Of a stretch of 64,000 nt of DNA, positions 44,101-52,625 are shown one piece after another. The translations under genes were made by a program, and so were the position numbers. The stretch lies in contig NZ_JBBMEJ010000013.1 of the NCBI RefSeq assembly GCF_040096615.1, positions 1 to 64,000 of the forward strand. The letters run 5' to 3'. This DNA comes from Blautia_A aquisgranensis (lineage in GTDB: Bacteria; Bacillota; Clostridia; Lachnospirales; Lachnospiraceae). Position 1 is the first letter of the stretch. Each line of letters starts with the position of its first letter. The notes under the pieces were generated by a model that ran no database searches, was not told the DNA's origin, and was given only the letters and a program-made list of their open reading frames with translations.

Positions 44101-44745
44101 CTATCCTCTTTTCTGCTGTTCTGTCATTTCTCCGGAATTCTCCCGGAAACGGTTGATCTCATCTTTCGCCGGACGTTCCAGATATCTGGCGTTTCCGCCG
44201 CTGTAGAGAAGCCGGTCATTTCCGGAATTGGTCTGTCCGATCACTGCAGCCATGATTCCTTCCCTTCGAAGCTCCTGCACAAAAGCATCTCCGCCTGAGA
44301 TTCCCAGAAGGATACTTCCTCCGGATAGAAGCTTATAGGGATTCACATCAAAGATCTCACAGATCTCGATGGTTTCCTGACGAATAGGCACAGTCCGAAG
44401 ATCTACTTCCAGTCCTACCCCGGAAGCCTCAGCCATCTTCCAGAGTGCGGCAAGAAATCCACCTTCGCCCATAAGGTATCTGGCACTGGCACCAGCTTTT
44501 TCCGCCATTTTCCAGACTTTATTGTTTTCTTCCAGCCTTCCGGTTCCATATATCTCCGGAAGTCTTCTGGCATCCTCCAGAAAACGTTCTGCAAAAAATT
44601 CTCTCAGCTTCTCATGCCGGTTCTCTGTGAGCCATGCAGTTCCTTCCGCTGCCACAGCTCCTGCAACGATCAGCTCGTCGCCCGGCTTAAGAATTCCGTC
44701 TATTTCCGCTTGTAATGCCTCGAGGGCTTTTTTCCCAAGTTTCAT
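44101..44745 (-). CDS. AIR-synthase-related protein (C-terminal domain only)
   Basis: 214 residues related to the C-terminal domain of AIR synthase/HypE proteins: LKPGDELIVAGAVAAEGTAW near the start, LMGEGGFLAALWKMAEASGV, LRTVPIRQETIEICEIFDVN and LLSGGSILLGI. The N-terminal ATP-binding domain of PurM or HypE is absent, so it is not a full synthase. Lachnospiraceae carry such short versions, described as hydrogenase-maturation-like; the actual role is unknown. It is in the operon with trmL. Confidence 0.7.
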   Translation of the reverse strand: MKLGKKALEALQAEIDGILKPGDELIVAGAVAAEGTAWLTENRHEKLREFFAERFLEDARRLPEIYGTGRLEENNKVWKMAEKAGASARYLMGEGGFLAALWKMAEASGVGLEVDLRTVPIRQETIEICEIFDVNPYKLLSGGSILLGISGGDAFVQELRREGIMAAVIGQTNSGNDRLLYSGGNARYLERPAKDEINRFRENSGEMTEQQKRG

Positions 44746-44755
44746 ACGTATCGCC

Positions 44756-44863
44756 TTAGTAAATGATCAGCGAAAGCACAGTCGGAACTACCATTGCAAG
44801 AACCAGAATAACTGCAATGATCGCTGTGATCACTTTTCTTTTTTTTGGATCAAACATTCCCAT
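44756..44863 (-). CDS. 35-residue single-helix membrane protein
   Basis: MGMFDPKKRKVITAIIAVIL, then VLAMVVPTVLSLIIY, has a short basic N terminus and one transmembrane helix. The ATG at 44863 lies inside the last codons of the radical-SAM gene (14-base overlap) and GAGGTG precedes it, so translation is probably coupled. It is followed 10 bases later by the AIRS-like gene. The protein-like composition and tight packing argue that it is real. Function unknown. Confidence 0.65.
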   Translation of the reverse strand: MGMFDPKKRKVITAIIAVILVLAMVVPTVLSLIIY

Positions 44864-46535
44864 AATTTTTATTCACCTCATCTGTAATATCCGTTAATTT
44901 CGCATTGTTGGTCAGCGGATCCCTGTGCATATAGTCGAAAAGAAACTTTCTTCCATCCCGGAACACTTCGATATGTGCGGTTTTCGGAATTTTTTCTGCT
45001 TTCCGGTAATCCCAGACCAGGCGCTCATACGGCTTCTGATCTGATGCAAAGGATGGTCTGCTTTTCAGATTTTCTCTGAGATAAAGATCCAGAACCATCA
45101 CATCTGAAAGTCCTTCCTGTGGAATCTCGCTGTGTTCCCCGGCAAATTCCATAAGGATCTCATAACGTCTCATTCTGGAATGGGAGATCTCGGAATATCC
45201 CTTCTTCTCATAAAATCTGCCCAGTGCCTCGTACATCTGGAACGGATCTTCAAAATACTGTTCCAGAAATACAAGGGTATTTTTGAACTGACCACTATTA
45301 TAATACACTTCCACCATACTTTCCACCATTTTCAGCTTCAAAATTTCGCCATAGTCAAGCCACGCTGTGGAAAGTACCTCATATGGTTCCCTGTCTTTAT
45401 AAAGGATCTGGTATTCTTCCGTCATCTCCATCATATGAGATCCTTTAAGCACCTTCAGAAAACCAAGCTGGAACTGCTCCGGACGCATAGCATACACATC
45501 ACAGAAGGATTTGTGAAAGCTCTCGTAATTTTCATACGGAAGGCCTGCGATAAGATCAAGATGCTGATGGATATTTCCAAAGCTGTGGATTCTGTCCACA
45601 ATCATCCGCAATTTCTGAAAATCCATGGTTCTGTGTATCGCTTTGATCGTCTCCGGATTGGTAGACTGCACACCGATCTCCAGCTGGATCAGTCCCGGAC
45701 GCATGGTTTTCATCAGAGCCAGCTCTTCCTCACGGAGAAGATCTGCCGAAATCTCAAAATGAAAATTCGTGATTCCATTATCATGCTCTGTGATATATTT
45801 CCATATTGCCATGGCATGATCGTGCTTGCAGTTAAAGGTACGGTCCACGAATTTCACCTGCGGAACTTTATTGTCGATAAAAAACTGCAGCTCTTTTTTC
45901 ACCAGCTCAATATCGCGAAAACGGAGCTTCTTATCTATAGAAGAAAGACAGTAGCTGCAGGAAAACGGACAACCTCTGCTGCTCTCATAATAAATGATCC
46001 GGTTCTTAAACTCTGTAAGATCTTTATATGCAAAAGGTACTTTGCTTAAATCCATCAGCTCTCTCCAGCCTGTGTGTACGATATTCGGGACATCCAGCTC
46101 ATCACGGAATGCCACACCTTGGATCTCTTTCAGATTTTTGGGATTCTTCTTAATATAATAGCCTGCCAGCTCATGGAAAGTTTCTTCGCCTTCTCCTACC
46201 ATTACACCGAAAAACGCTGGATTTTTCCGGAGAAATTCCCTCGCATCATAGGACACCTCAGGACCACCTGCCCAGAAATCGGTCTCCGGAAGAATTTTCT
46301 TCAGGTCCGGAGCCAGCTCCTTTACAAAAGAAATATTCCAGATATAGCAGGAAAAACAGACAACATCCGGCTGCTCCAGATAAATATCTTTCAGAATCTC
46401 ATCCCGGATCTGATTGATCGTATATTCCCGGATCACGACCTGGGGGCTGTATTTACCTGAACAGGATTTCAGATTATATACCGCCAGATTGGAATGTATA
46501 TATTTCGCATTGCATGCTGCAAGTAAGATTTTCAA
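44850..46535 (-). CDS. B12-binding-domain radical SAM protein (DUF4080 type)
   Basis: 561 residues. An N-terminal cobalamin-binding-like Rossmann domain (LLAACNAKYIHSNLAVYNLK, PDVVCFSCYIWN, FWAGGPEVSYDAREFL) is followed by a radical SAM barrel with the cluster motif CPFSCSYC in YYESSRGCPFSCSYCLSS. A C-terminal DUF4080-like region ends the protein. Family members are thought to modify RNA or small molecules, but the substrate is not known. It heads an operon with a tRNA methyltransferase, which hints at an RNA-related task (inference). Confidence 0.88.
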   Translation of the reverse strand: MKILLAACNAKYIHSNLAVYNLKSCSGKYSPQVVIREYTINQIRDEILKDIYLEQPDVVCFSCYIWNISFVKELAPDLKKILPETDFWAGGPEVSYDAREFLRKNPAFFGVMVGEGEETFHELAGYYIKKNPKNLKEIQGVAFRDELDVPNIVHTGWRELMDLSKVPFAYKDLTEFKNRIIYYESSRGCPFSCSYCLSSIDKKLRFRDIELVKKELQFFIDNKVPQVKFVDRTFNCKHDHAMAIWKYITEHDNGITNFHFEISADLLREEELALMKTMRPGLIQLEIGVQSTNPETIKAIHRTMDFQKLRMIVDRIHSFGNIHQHLDLIAGLPYENYESFHKSFCDVYAMRPEQFQLGFLKVLKGSHMMEMTEEYQILYKDREPYEVLSTAWLDYGEILKLKMVESMVEVYYNSGQFKNTLVFLEQYFEDPFQMYEALGRFYEKKGYSEISHSRMRRYEILMEFAGEHSEIPQEGLSDVMVLDLYLRENLKSRPSFASDQKPYERLVWDYRKAEKIPKTAHIEVFRDGRKFLFDYMHRDPLTNNAKLTDITDEVNKNYGNV

Positions 46536-46614
46536 ATTTATCTTCTCCTTGATTTTATTCTTTTCGATTTCTGATTATAACGTTCCTTTCTGCGGATGTA
46601 AAGTAAATCGTACG

Positions 46615-46643
46615 TTGTGTTTACCCCCGAATCAGAGTATAAT
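46615..46643 (+). promoter_or_regulatory. Promoter of the Crp/Fnr-type gene
   Basis: TTGTGT, a 17-base spacer, then TATAAT (46638-46643), 42 bases before the ATG at 46686. Confidence 0.65.
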
Positions 46644-46685
46644 TAGTTACTACTTACAAAATTTTTATATAAGGAGTACGATTTA

Positions 46686-47366
46686 ATGGACAGAAACAGC
46701 TGTCTGAAATATTTTCAGACCTTTCCTTTCTGGGAGCATATGACAGAAACAGATCAAAATTTTCTTCTTGATAATATCCATGAGCTTCATTATCCGGCAG
46801 GTGTTGCCGTACAGTCTGAAGAGAAGCAGTGTCTGGGAACCCTTTTTCTCCTGAAGGGAGTTTTAAGAGTTTACCTTCTCTCCTCCCAGGGAAAAGAGGC
46901 CACGCTGTACCGTTTAAGGGACAATGAAATCTGTACGCTTTCTGCCTCCTGCATGCTCTCAGCGATCACCTTTGATGTACAGATTGACGCCGAAACAGAC
47001 TGTGTTCTTCTGCTTCTGCCTGCAGTACCTTTTTCCAGACTTATGAAAAATAACATCTATCTGGAAAACTTTATCTATAAACTGACTACCGAGCATTTTT
47101 CCGATGTAATATCCGGAATCGAGCGGACGTTTTTTCTGACGCTTCCACAACGAATTGCTGCATTCCTTCTGGATGAAGCCGCAGATACCGGTTCCGATGA
47201 GCTTCTTCTTACCCAGGAAGCAATCGCGCGCTCCATCGGAAGTGCAAGAGAAGCGGTCAGCCGCAGTCTTAAAAAAATGAGCAAAGACGGCTCTATCCAG
47301 ATCTCGCGGGGATCGATCCGCATTCTGAACAAAAGCCGTCTCTATGAAATGATGAATACTTTATGA
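46686..47366 (+). CDS. Crp/Fnr-family transcriptional regulator
   Basis: 226 residues. An N-terminal cyclic-nucleotide-binding-like beta barrel (IHELHYPAGVAVQSEEKQCL, LFLLKGVLRVYLLSSQGKEA) is followed by the dimer helix and a winged HTH (LLTQEAIARSIGSAREAVSR, SLKKMSKDGSIQISRGSIRI). There is no FNR-type N-terminal cysteine cluster. AAGGAG precedes the ATG. It converges on trxA with only 4 bases between stop codons, so the two transcripts overlap. A redox or stress role is suggested only by position. Confidence 0.9.
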   Translation: MDRNSCLKYFQTFPFWEHMTETDQNFLLDNIHELHYPAGVAVQSEEKQCLGTLFLLKGVLRVYLLSSQGKEATLYRLRDNEICTLSASCMLSAITFDVQIDAETDCVLLLLPAVPFSRLMKNNIYLENFIYKLTTEHFSDVISGIERTFFLTLPQRIAAFLLDEAADTGSDELLLTQEAIARSIGSAREAVSRSLKKMSKDGSIQISRGSIRILNKSRLYEMMNTL

Positions 47367-47370
47367 TTTT

Positions 47371-47670
47371 TTACTGAAGTGCTTCCTCAAGTGTTGCCTT
47401 CGGTGTCAGTCCAACATAACGGGCTGTCTCCTTGCCGCCTTTGAATACAAGCAGTGTAGGAATGCTCATGATCTTATACTGCTGTGCAATGGATGGCTCC
47501 TTGTCTACATCAACCTTGCCAACTTCATATCCGGCCTCTGCAAGCTCTTCTACGATCGGAGCCTGACGTCTGCACGGTCCGCACCAGGTAGCCCAGAAGT
47601 CTACCAGTACCGGTTTCTCTGCATTTAATACCTCTGCCTCAAAATTGTCTGTTGTAAAAACTTTTGCCAT
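47371..47670 (-). CDS. trxA: Thioredoxin
   Basis: 99 residues, a complete thioredoxin with the active site ATWCGPCRRQAP, the cis-Pro in MSIPTLLVFKGG and the buried acidic residue in VLVDFWATW. It reduces protein disulfides and is recharged by the reductase encoded 86 bases upstream on the same strand. AAGGAGGAATAATTATC precedes the ATG. Confidence 0.96.
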   Translation of the reverse strand: MAKVFTTDNFEAEVLNAEKPVLVDFWATWCGPCRRQAPIVEELAEAGYEVGKVDVDKEPSIAQQYKIMSIPTLLVFKGGKETARYVGLTPKATLEEALQ

Positions 47671-47756
47671 GATAATTATTCCTCCTTATTTTTCATGAAA
47701 AACCTGATTCTATTATATATTTTATACAGCTATCAGTGTGTGCAATTCTCCAGAAG

Positions 47757-48674
47757 CTATGCCTGCTCTTTCAGAAGCTTCCGCACATACTGACAGGCGG
47801 AAAGGCCTGCCTGTGCTCCGTCGTGAACAGCCTTGGCTACCTGAAGAAGACCGCCTGTACAGTCTCCGGCTGCGTACAGCCCCGGAACTGTAGTCTCCAT
47901 ATCTGCATTGACCTTTATATTGCCTTTTTCATTGAGCTCAGCTCCGATCTGACGGGCCATCTCTGAGCTTCCCGCTGTGCCAAGTGCTACAAAAACACCC
48001 TCAGCCGGTTCAAAGGACGTAGCCTCTCCTCCTGCTTCCTGCATACTCATATCACTCTCCAGACGGATTCCGGATACCCGCTCATCGCCTTCAATTGCCT
48101 GGATCTTCATGGTATTTACATCAATGGAATTCTCTCTGGAAAATTCAGGTTTCTTTCCATCGGTAAAGATCGTTACATGAGAAGCTGTATGGGAAAGTTC
48201 TTCTGCTTCATGCAGAGCAAAGTCGCTGTTTCCAAGAACTGCAACTTCTTTGCCGCGGTAGAAAAACGCATCACACACTGCACAGTAGCTGACACCCTTT
48301 CCTTCAAATTCCTTCACACCCGGAATCTTCGCAGTGGCTCTCTTGCTTCCTGTTGCAAGTATCACACTTCTTGCCTCAAGATCACCTGCTGTAGTCTTCA
48401 CCTCAAAGGTATCAAAGCCACCCATTCCCACAACCTGGGCATCCAGGATCCGAACGCCAAGTGCTCTGGCCTGTTCCAGTCCTCTTTCAAAGAGCTCTTT
48501 TCCGGAAAGAGGCTTCTCAAGTCCATAGTAGTTCTCAATCTTCTCTGCTTTTTCCAGGGAACCGATCCCTGTATTTATGATCAGCGGATCCATATTTCCT
48601 CTTGCTGCATAAAGTGCAGCTGAAATACCTGCCGGACCTGCACCTATGATAATGATATTTTCCATTTCAGACAC
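47757..48674 (-). CDS. trxB: Thioredoxin reductase
   Basis: 305 residues. The FAD-binding start IIIGAGPAGISAALYAARGN, redox pair CAVC in SYCAVCDAFFYRG, NADPH-binding VLGNSDFALHEAEELS and the C-terminal GLYAAGDCTGGLLQVAKAVH mark a low-molecular-weight TrxR. The NADPH motif has GNSDFA in place of the usual GGGDSA. It reduces TrxA encoded downstream. The start is the ATG at 48674. Confidence 0.92.
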   Translation of the reverse strand: MSEMENIIIIGAGPAGISAALYAARGNMDPLIINTGIGSLEKAEKIENYYGLEKPLSGKELFERGLEQARALGVRILDAQVVGMGGFDTFEVKTTAGDLEARSVILATGSKRATAKIPGVKEFEGKGVSYCAVCDAFFYRGKEVAVLGNSDFALHEAEELSHTASHVTIFTDGKKPEFSRENSIDVNTMKIQAIEGDERVSGIRLESDMSMQEAGGEATSFEPAEGVFVALGTAGSSEMARQIGAELNEKGNIKVNADMETTVPGLYAAGDCTGGLLQVAKAVHDGAQAGLSACQYVRKLLKEQA

Positions 48675-48810
48675 CTGCTTTCTTCTTCGTTCTTTGGAAT
48701 CTGTTCTATAATATACACTCTGCTGCTGCCCATTTCCGTGACCTGGTCACTTTTGTACTGAAATCAGTAATATTATATCACATTTCCCAGGTTCTACGCA
48801 GCCTGAAATC

Positions 48811-48839
48811 TTGCACCTGTTTCTCTTCTATGCTATTAT
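48811..48839 (+). promoter_or_regulatory. Promoter of the Fe-dependent alcohol dehydrogenase
   Basis: TTGCAC, a 17-base spacer and TATTAT (48834-48839), 53 bases before the ATG, in the divergent gap with trxB. Confidence 0.6.
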
Positions 48840-48891
48840 TATAACAGTTTGTCCGAAATAATCAAAACCATTTATAAGGAGATTTACATAC

Positions 48892-50076
48892 ATGAGAAAT
48901 TTTGAATATTTTGCCCCCACACGGGTCATCTTCGGAAAAGATACACACCTTCAGATCGGCACTCTTCTCAAAGGGCAGAACTGTCATAAAGTGTTGATTC
49001 ATTATGGCGGACACAGTGCAGTGAAATCCGGACTGATCGACGAGATCAAAAAAAATCTTGATGAAGCCGGTATCGCCTATGTCACTCTGGGAGGTGTTGT
49101 TCCCAATCCGCGTCTCTCCAAGGTAAGAGAAGGAATTGAACTCTGCCGCAGGGAAAATGTGGATTTTCTGCTTGCCGTAGGCGGCGGAAGTGTAATTGAT
49201 TCCTGTAAGGCAATCGGCTACGGGCTTGCCAATCCGGAGACTGATGTGTGGAAGTTCTTTCTCCGCACCGAAACTCCGAAAGCCTGTCTGCCGGTAGGTG
49301 TCATCCTTACCATCGCAGCTTCCGGAAGCGAGATGAGCAACTCCTGCGTTATCACTAATGAAGAAGGCTGGCTGAAACGAAGCACTGCGCGCAACGATCT
49401 CTGCAGACCGCGTTTCGCCATTTTAAATCCAAGACTCACCTATACTCTTCCTCAGTATCAGACTGAGAGCGGCTGCGTTGATATCCTGATGCACACAATG
49501 GAACGCTATTTCGTAAACATCGAAACCATGGAGATCACAGACAGTATCAGTGAATCTCTGATGCAGACTGTGATCTACAACGCACGGATCCTTATGAAGG
49601 AACCTGATAATTATACTGCAAGAGCAGAGATCATGTGGGCAGGAAGTCTTTCCCACAACGGGCTTACCGGATGCGGGACCGGTGGCGGTGACTGGGCATG
49701 CCACCAGCTGGAGCACGAGCTTGGCGGAACTTATGATGTGGCTCACGGTGCCGGTCTTGCCGCTCTCTGGGGAAGCTGGGCACGCTATGTTTATGAGGCT
49801 AATCCGGAGCGTTTTGCCCAGTTTGCAACGAATGTGTTTGAGATTCCATGCAGCCTTGATTTTAACAAGACTGCTCTTGCCGGTATTGAAGCCATGGAAG
49901 ATTTCTTCCGTTCCATCCAGATGCCGACCAGCCTTCATGAGCTTGGCCTTGATCTCTCAGAAAAAGAAATTCACGACCTCGCATTCAAATGCAGTTTCGA
50001 AGATACGCGTACCATCGGTGTATTCCGTCAGCTGAATATGAAGGACATGGAAAAAATCTATCTGGCAGCAAGATAA
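48892..50076 (+). CDS. Iron-containing alcohol dehydrogenase (butanol dehydrogenase type)
   Basis: 394 residues. The NAD(P)-binding GGGSVIDSCKAIG motif is followed by the metal site residues in SGCVDILMHTMERYF (Asp, His), CHQLEHELGG (His) and YDVAHGAGLAALWGSW (His). The first residues (NFEYFAPTRVIFGKD) match butanol/YqhD-type enzymes, which reduce aldehydes during fermentation. TAAGGAGATTTACATAC precedes the ATG. A terminator follows the stop. Confidence 0.92.
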   Translation: MRNFEYFAPTRVIFGKDTHLQIGTLLKGQNCHKVLIHYGGHSAVKSGLIDEIKKNLDEAGIAYVTLGGVVPNPRLSKVREGIELCRRENVDFLLAVGGGSVIDSCKAIGYGLANPETDVWKFFLRTETPKACLPVGVILTIAASGSEMSNSCVITNEEGWLKRSTARNDLCRPRFAILNPRLTYTLPQYQTESGCVDILMHTMERYFVNIETMEITDSISESLMQTVIYNARILMKEPDNYTARAEIMWAGSLSHNGLTGCGTGGGDWACHQLEHELGGTYDVAHGAGLAALWGSWARYVYEANPERFAQFATNVFEIPCSLDFNKTALAGIEAMEDFFRSIQMPTSLHELGLDLSEKEIHDLAFKCSFEDTRTIGVFRQLNMKDMEKIYLAAR

Positions 50077-50090
50077 AGCACGATAAGATA

Positions 50091-50147
50091 TTGCAGATGT
50101 TTTTACGAAAATCAGATTTTTTGAAAAAACATCTGCAATTTTTTTAT
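50091..50147 (+). terminator. Terminator of the alcohol dehydrogenase gene
   Basis: TTGCAGATGTTTTT pairs with AAAAACATCTGCAA over a 20-base loop, followed by a run of seven T. Confidence 0.85.
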
Positions 50148-50208
50148 TTTTCCGCTTGCAATCCACACATAAATGTGTTAAAGTAACAAAGTACTCGCAA
50201 GAGCACAT

Positions 50209-50281
<73 letters not shown>

Positions 50282-50295
50282 TTATTTTTTTGTCC

Positions 50296-50333
50296 AAAAA
50301 AAGACTGCCTTTCCGCTTTAGGCAGTCTTTTTT
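50296..50333. terminator. Bidirectional terminator after tRNA-Phe
   Basis: AAAAAAAGACTGCCT pairs with AGGCAGTCTTTTTT around a 9-base loop; A and T runs on both sides serve the tRNA (plus) and the 3D-protein gene (minus). Confidence 0.85.
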
Positions 50334-50351
50334 AGTATAGTTTTTTGTTTT

Positions 50352-51431
50352 TTACTGAAGCAGATAAACCTCCGTGTAGAATACACCTTTCTGTTCTGCT
50401 TCTGCGTGCGTTGCCACATACACATCAATACAGTTGGTACGGATCGCGCCACCACAGTCCTCTGCAACATACACCTGACCATTGATAACTATCTTAGAAC
50501 CATACGGAATCTGACTCGGATCTACAGCGATCGTACGGTTAGTCGTTGCTGTCACACCTGTGGATGTGATTCCATTAGACCACGGTCCACAACAAATGCT
50601 GCAAGGACAGTAATGGGTAACACGGAAAGTTCCAAGTGGCTTCAGTGTTGCATCCGAGGAAACCGATATCGGAGTTCCCTCTTTAACACCTTTCGCTGTT
50701 GAATCAGAACCGCCCGTAGAAGTCACGCCATCCACTGCCTCTGCAAAAACTCCCTCTCCGGAGCTCTTGGTAAGGGAACCTGCTTTTGTCTCCTTTTCCT
50801 GTTCTGCCTTAGCTACTTCTGTATCCTGATATCCTTCCAGAGCGTTAGTTGGAATATATCCTGTCTGTTCCGAGCCGCTGTCATCCGTATATACGATCCG
50901 GCTCCAGATGTCATCGACTGTTCCTGTTCTTTTAATCTCATCGTCCTGAAGAACTTCTCCAACAACTTCTCCGTCTTTTCTGCCTGGATAATCCAGGATA
51001 TCGCTATCTTTCGCCGCTGTGACAGTATCTGTAAATTTATTCACAGTTTCCGTATCACTGAGCACGTCGTCCTGTACATAGCCAATGATCTTATCCTCGC
51101 CATCTTTCTGAAATGTGACCTTACTCCATCCATTATCACAGACCGCTACTCTCTCCAGCTTCGTTCCCAGAAGCACAGATCTGAGCTCTGTACCGCTGTC
51201 CCCCGGATTCGATCTGATCACTGTATTTTTCGCTGTAACGTAAAGTGTGTCTGTTTTCGCCAGCGCATTTACTGTATTTCCTGCCCCATCATCGATCTGA
51301 AACTGCTGGGGCGTTTTTTTCTCCTGTGTATATGTATTCAGTGTAGCCTCATATCCCGGCACCTCTGCGGATGCTGATACGGGAAACAATACGGAAGCAC
51401 ACAAAATAACTGCAAGAAGCCTTTTTCGCAT
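50352..51431 (-). CDS. Secreted 3D-domain protein with SH3-like repeats
   Basis: 359 residues. The signal peptide KRLLAVILCASVLFPVSASA is followed by two SH3-like domains (TVIRSNPGDSGTELRSVLLG; SDILDYPGRKDGEVVGEVLQ), a Ser/Gly linker, and a C-terminal 3D domain (FRVTHYCPCSICCGPWSNG, TIAVDPSQIPYGSKIVI, AEDCGGAIRTNCIDVYV). The three Asp residues of the fold are visible. Such proteins are related to MltA and spore/cell-wall lytic enzymes and bind or cut peptidoglycan outside the cell. AAGGAGGCAGG precedes the ATG. Confidence 0.88.
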   Translation of the reverse strand: MRKRLLAVILCASVLFPVSASAEVPGYEATLNTYTQEKKTPQQFQIDDGAGNTVNALAKTDTLYVTAKNTVIRSNPGDSGTELRSVLLGTKLERVAVCDNGWSKVTFQKDGEDKIIGYVQDDVLSDTETVNKFTDTVTAAKDSDILDYPGRKDGEVVGEVLQDDEIKRTGTVDDIWSRIVYTDDSGSEQTGYIPTNALEGYQDTEVAKAEQEKETKAGSLTKSSGEGVFAEAVDGVTSTGGSDSTAKGVKEGTPISVSSDATLKPLGTFRVTHYCPCSICCGPWSNGITSTGVTATTNRTIAVDPSQIPYGSKIVINGQVYVAEDCGGAIRTNCIDVYVATHAEAEQKGVFYTEVYLLQ

Positions 51432-51559
51432 AAAAAATCCTGCCTCCTTTTTTCGGCATTCTGCTGTTTGTCCCGACTATCATAGCATATCATATCGTAT
51501 TTTGCAATTTTACAGGGTCATCTTCAGAAATTTTTAACAAAAAGATCACATTTCTTAAC

Positions 51560-51588
51560 TGGTCAAATCTGTACACAGCAGTTACAAT
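51560..51588 (+). promoter_or_regulatory. Promoter adjacent to the lysozyme-like start (possibly leaderless)
   Basis: TGGTCA, a 17-base spacer, then TACAAT ending 6 bases before the ATG at 51595. Transcription would begin at about the start codon; no Shine-Dalgarno sequence is present. Confidence 0.45.
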
Positions 51589-51594
51589 ATTCTT

Positions 51595-52284
51595 ATGAAT
51601 ACAAAAACGAAAAATCCCAAACTCACAAAAAAACAGCGTCAGCTTCTCCGTGTACGGCAGGTACGCAGACAGAAAATCATGCTTGGCTGTCTCTTCCTGG
51701 TGATCATTGTCTGCCTCATTTCGCTCTTTATGCGTTTTCCGTCCAGGCAGCAGAATGCTTATCAGATCAATTCCTCATGCGAATCCTACCGGGACGAGGT
51801 AACTGCCGAAGCTGCACAATATGGCATGTCCGATTATGTGGATCTCATCCTGGCTGTTATGATGCAGGAGAGCTCCGGACATGGCAATGACCCGATGCAG
51901 TCCTCGGAAGGCTCTTATAATACACAATATCCGCAGGAACCTAACGGGATCACGGATCCTTCCTATTCTATTGCCTGTGGAATACAGGAGCTGAAATACG
52001 CGCTTGATAAAGCCGGCTGCACCAGTCCTGATGATCTGCCGCATATCCGGCTTGCTCTCCAGGCCTATAATTTCGGTGCGGATTCCTATTTTTCTTATCT
52101 CGAAAAAAATGGGGAAACCACCTGGACTGCTGAAAGTGCTCAGGCTTTTGCACAGATGGCCAGCGGCGGTAAGGAACGGGACGAAGATGATCCTCTCCAC
52201 GATCCGGCCGGACCGTGGGCATATGGCGATCAGTACTATCCGGATCATGTACTGCGTTACTATCACACAGACAGCGAAGCGTAA
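51595..52284 (+). CDS. Membrane-anchored lysozyme-like muramidase (CwlT N-domain type)
   Basis: 229 residues. A basic N terminus (KNPKLTKKQRQLLRVRQVRR) and one helix (MLGCLFLVIIVCLISLFM) anchor a lysozyme-like domain: DLILAVMMQESSGHGNDPMQ with the catalytic Glu in MQESSG, SYSIACGIQELKYAL, IRLALQAYNFG. This matches the muramidase domain of CwlT-like enzymes without the NlpC/P60 part. It would cut glycan strands at the membrane surface. The start lacks a ribosome binding site; see the promoter entry. Confidence 0.85.
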   Translation: MNTKTKNPKLTKKQRQLLRVRQVRRQKIMLGCLFLVIIVCLISLFMRFPSRQQNAYQINSSCESYRDEVTAEAAQYGMSDYVDLILAVMMQESSGHGNDPMQSSEGSYNTQYPQEPNGITDPSYSIACGIQELKYALDKAGCTSPDDLPHIRLALQAYNFGADSYFSYLEKNGETTWTAESAQAFAQMASGGKERDEDDPLHDPAGPWAYGDQYYPDHVLRYYHTDSEA

Positions 52285-52402
52285 TCGTTACTGTTTTTTA
52301 CAAATTTTTTCAAAAAATCGAAAAAAATATTTGACATCCGCAAAAAACTATGATAGTATATATCTTGTCGCTGAGGGAAACGCCTCAACCGATAAGGCAT
52401 AT

Positions 52403-52475
52403 GCGATAGTGGCGTAGTTGGTAACGCGCGACCTTGCCAAGGTCGAGACCGCGGGTTCGAGCCCCGTCTATCGCT
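52403..52475 (+). tRNA. tRNA-Gly (GCC)
   Basis: Acceptor stem GCGATAG/CTATCGC with discriminator T, D arm GGCGTAGTTGGTAACGC, anticodon GCC in CTTGCCAAG and T arm GGTTCGAGCC. CCA is not encoded. Confidence 0.96.
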
Positions 52476-52480
52476 CTTTT

Positions 52481-52510
52481 GAACTCTGTAGATTACAGAG
52501 TTCTTTTTTT
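52481..52510 (+). terminator. Terminator after tRNA-Gly
   Basis: GAACTCTGTA pairs with TACAGAGTTC over a three-base loop, followed by seven T. Confidence 0.9.
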
Positions 52511-52560
52511 GTCTAAAAAAATCTGTACCTCCCAGATTCTTTTTGTTTTTACTCAAAAAT

Positions 52561-52608
52561 ATCCCGGATCAAAGCTTTTCTTCTGCTTTCGATCCGGGAT
52601 CGTTTTTT
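52561..52608. terminator. Terminator of the AICAR formyltransferase gene (bidirectional)
   Basis: ATCCCGGATC pairs with GATCCGGGAT; AAAG/CTTT extends the stem inside. T runs follow on both strands. Confidence 0.8.
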
Positions 52609-52625
52609 ATCTTAATGGTAAAATT

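Noticed and set aside
45132..46049. Plus-strand open frame of 305 codons across the radical-SAM gene
   Set aside because: Antisense to a strongly recognisable protein, with no domain and no start signal.
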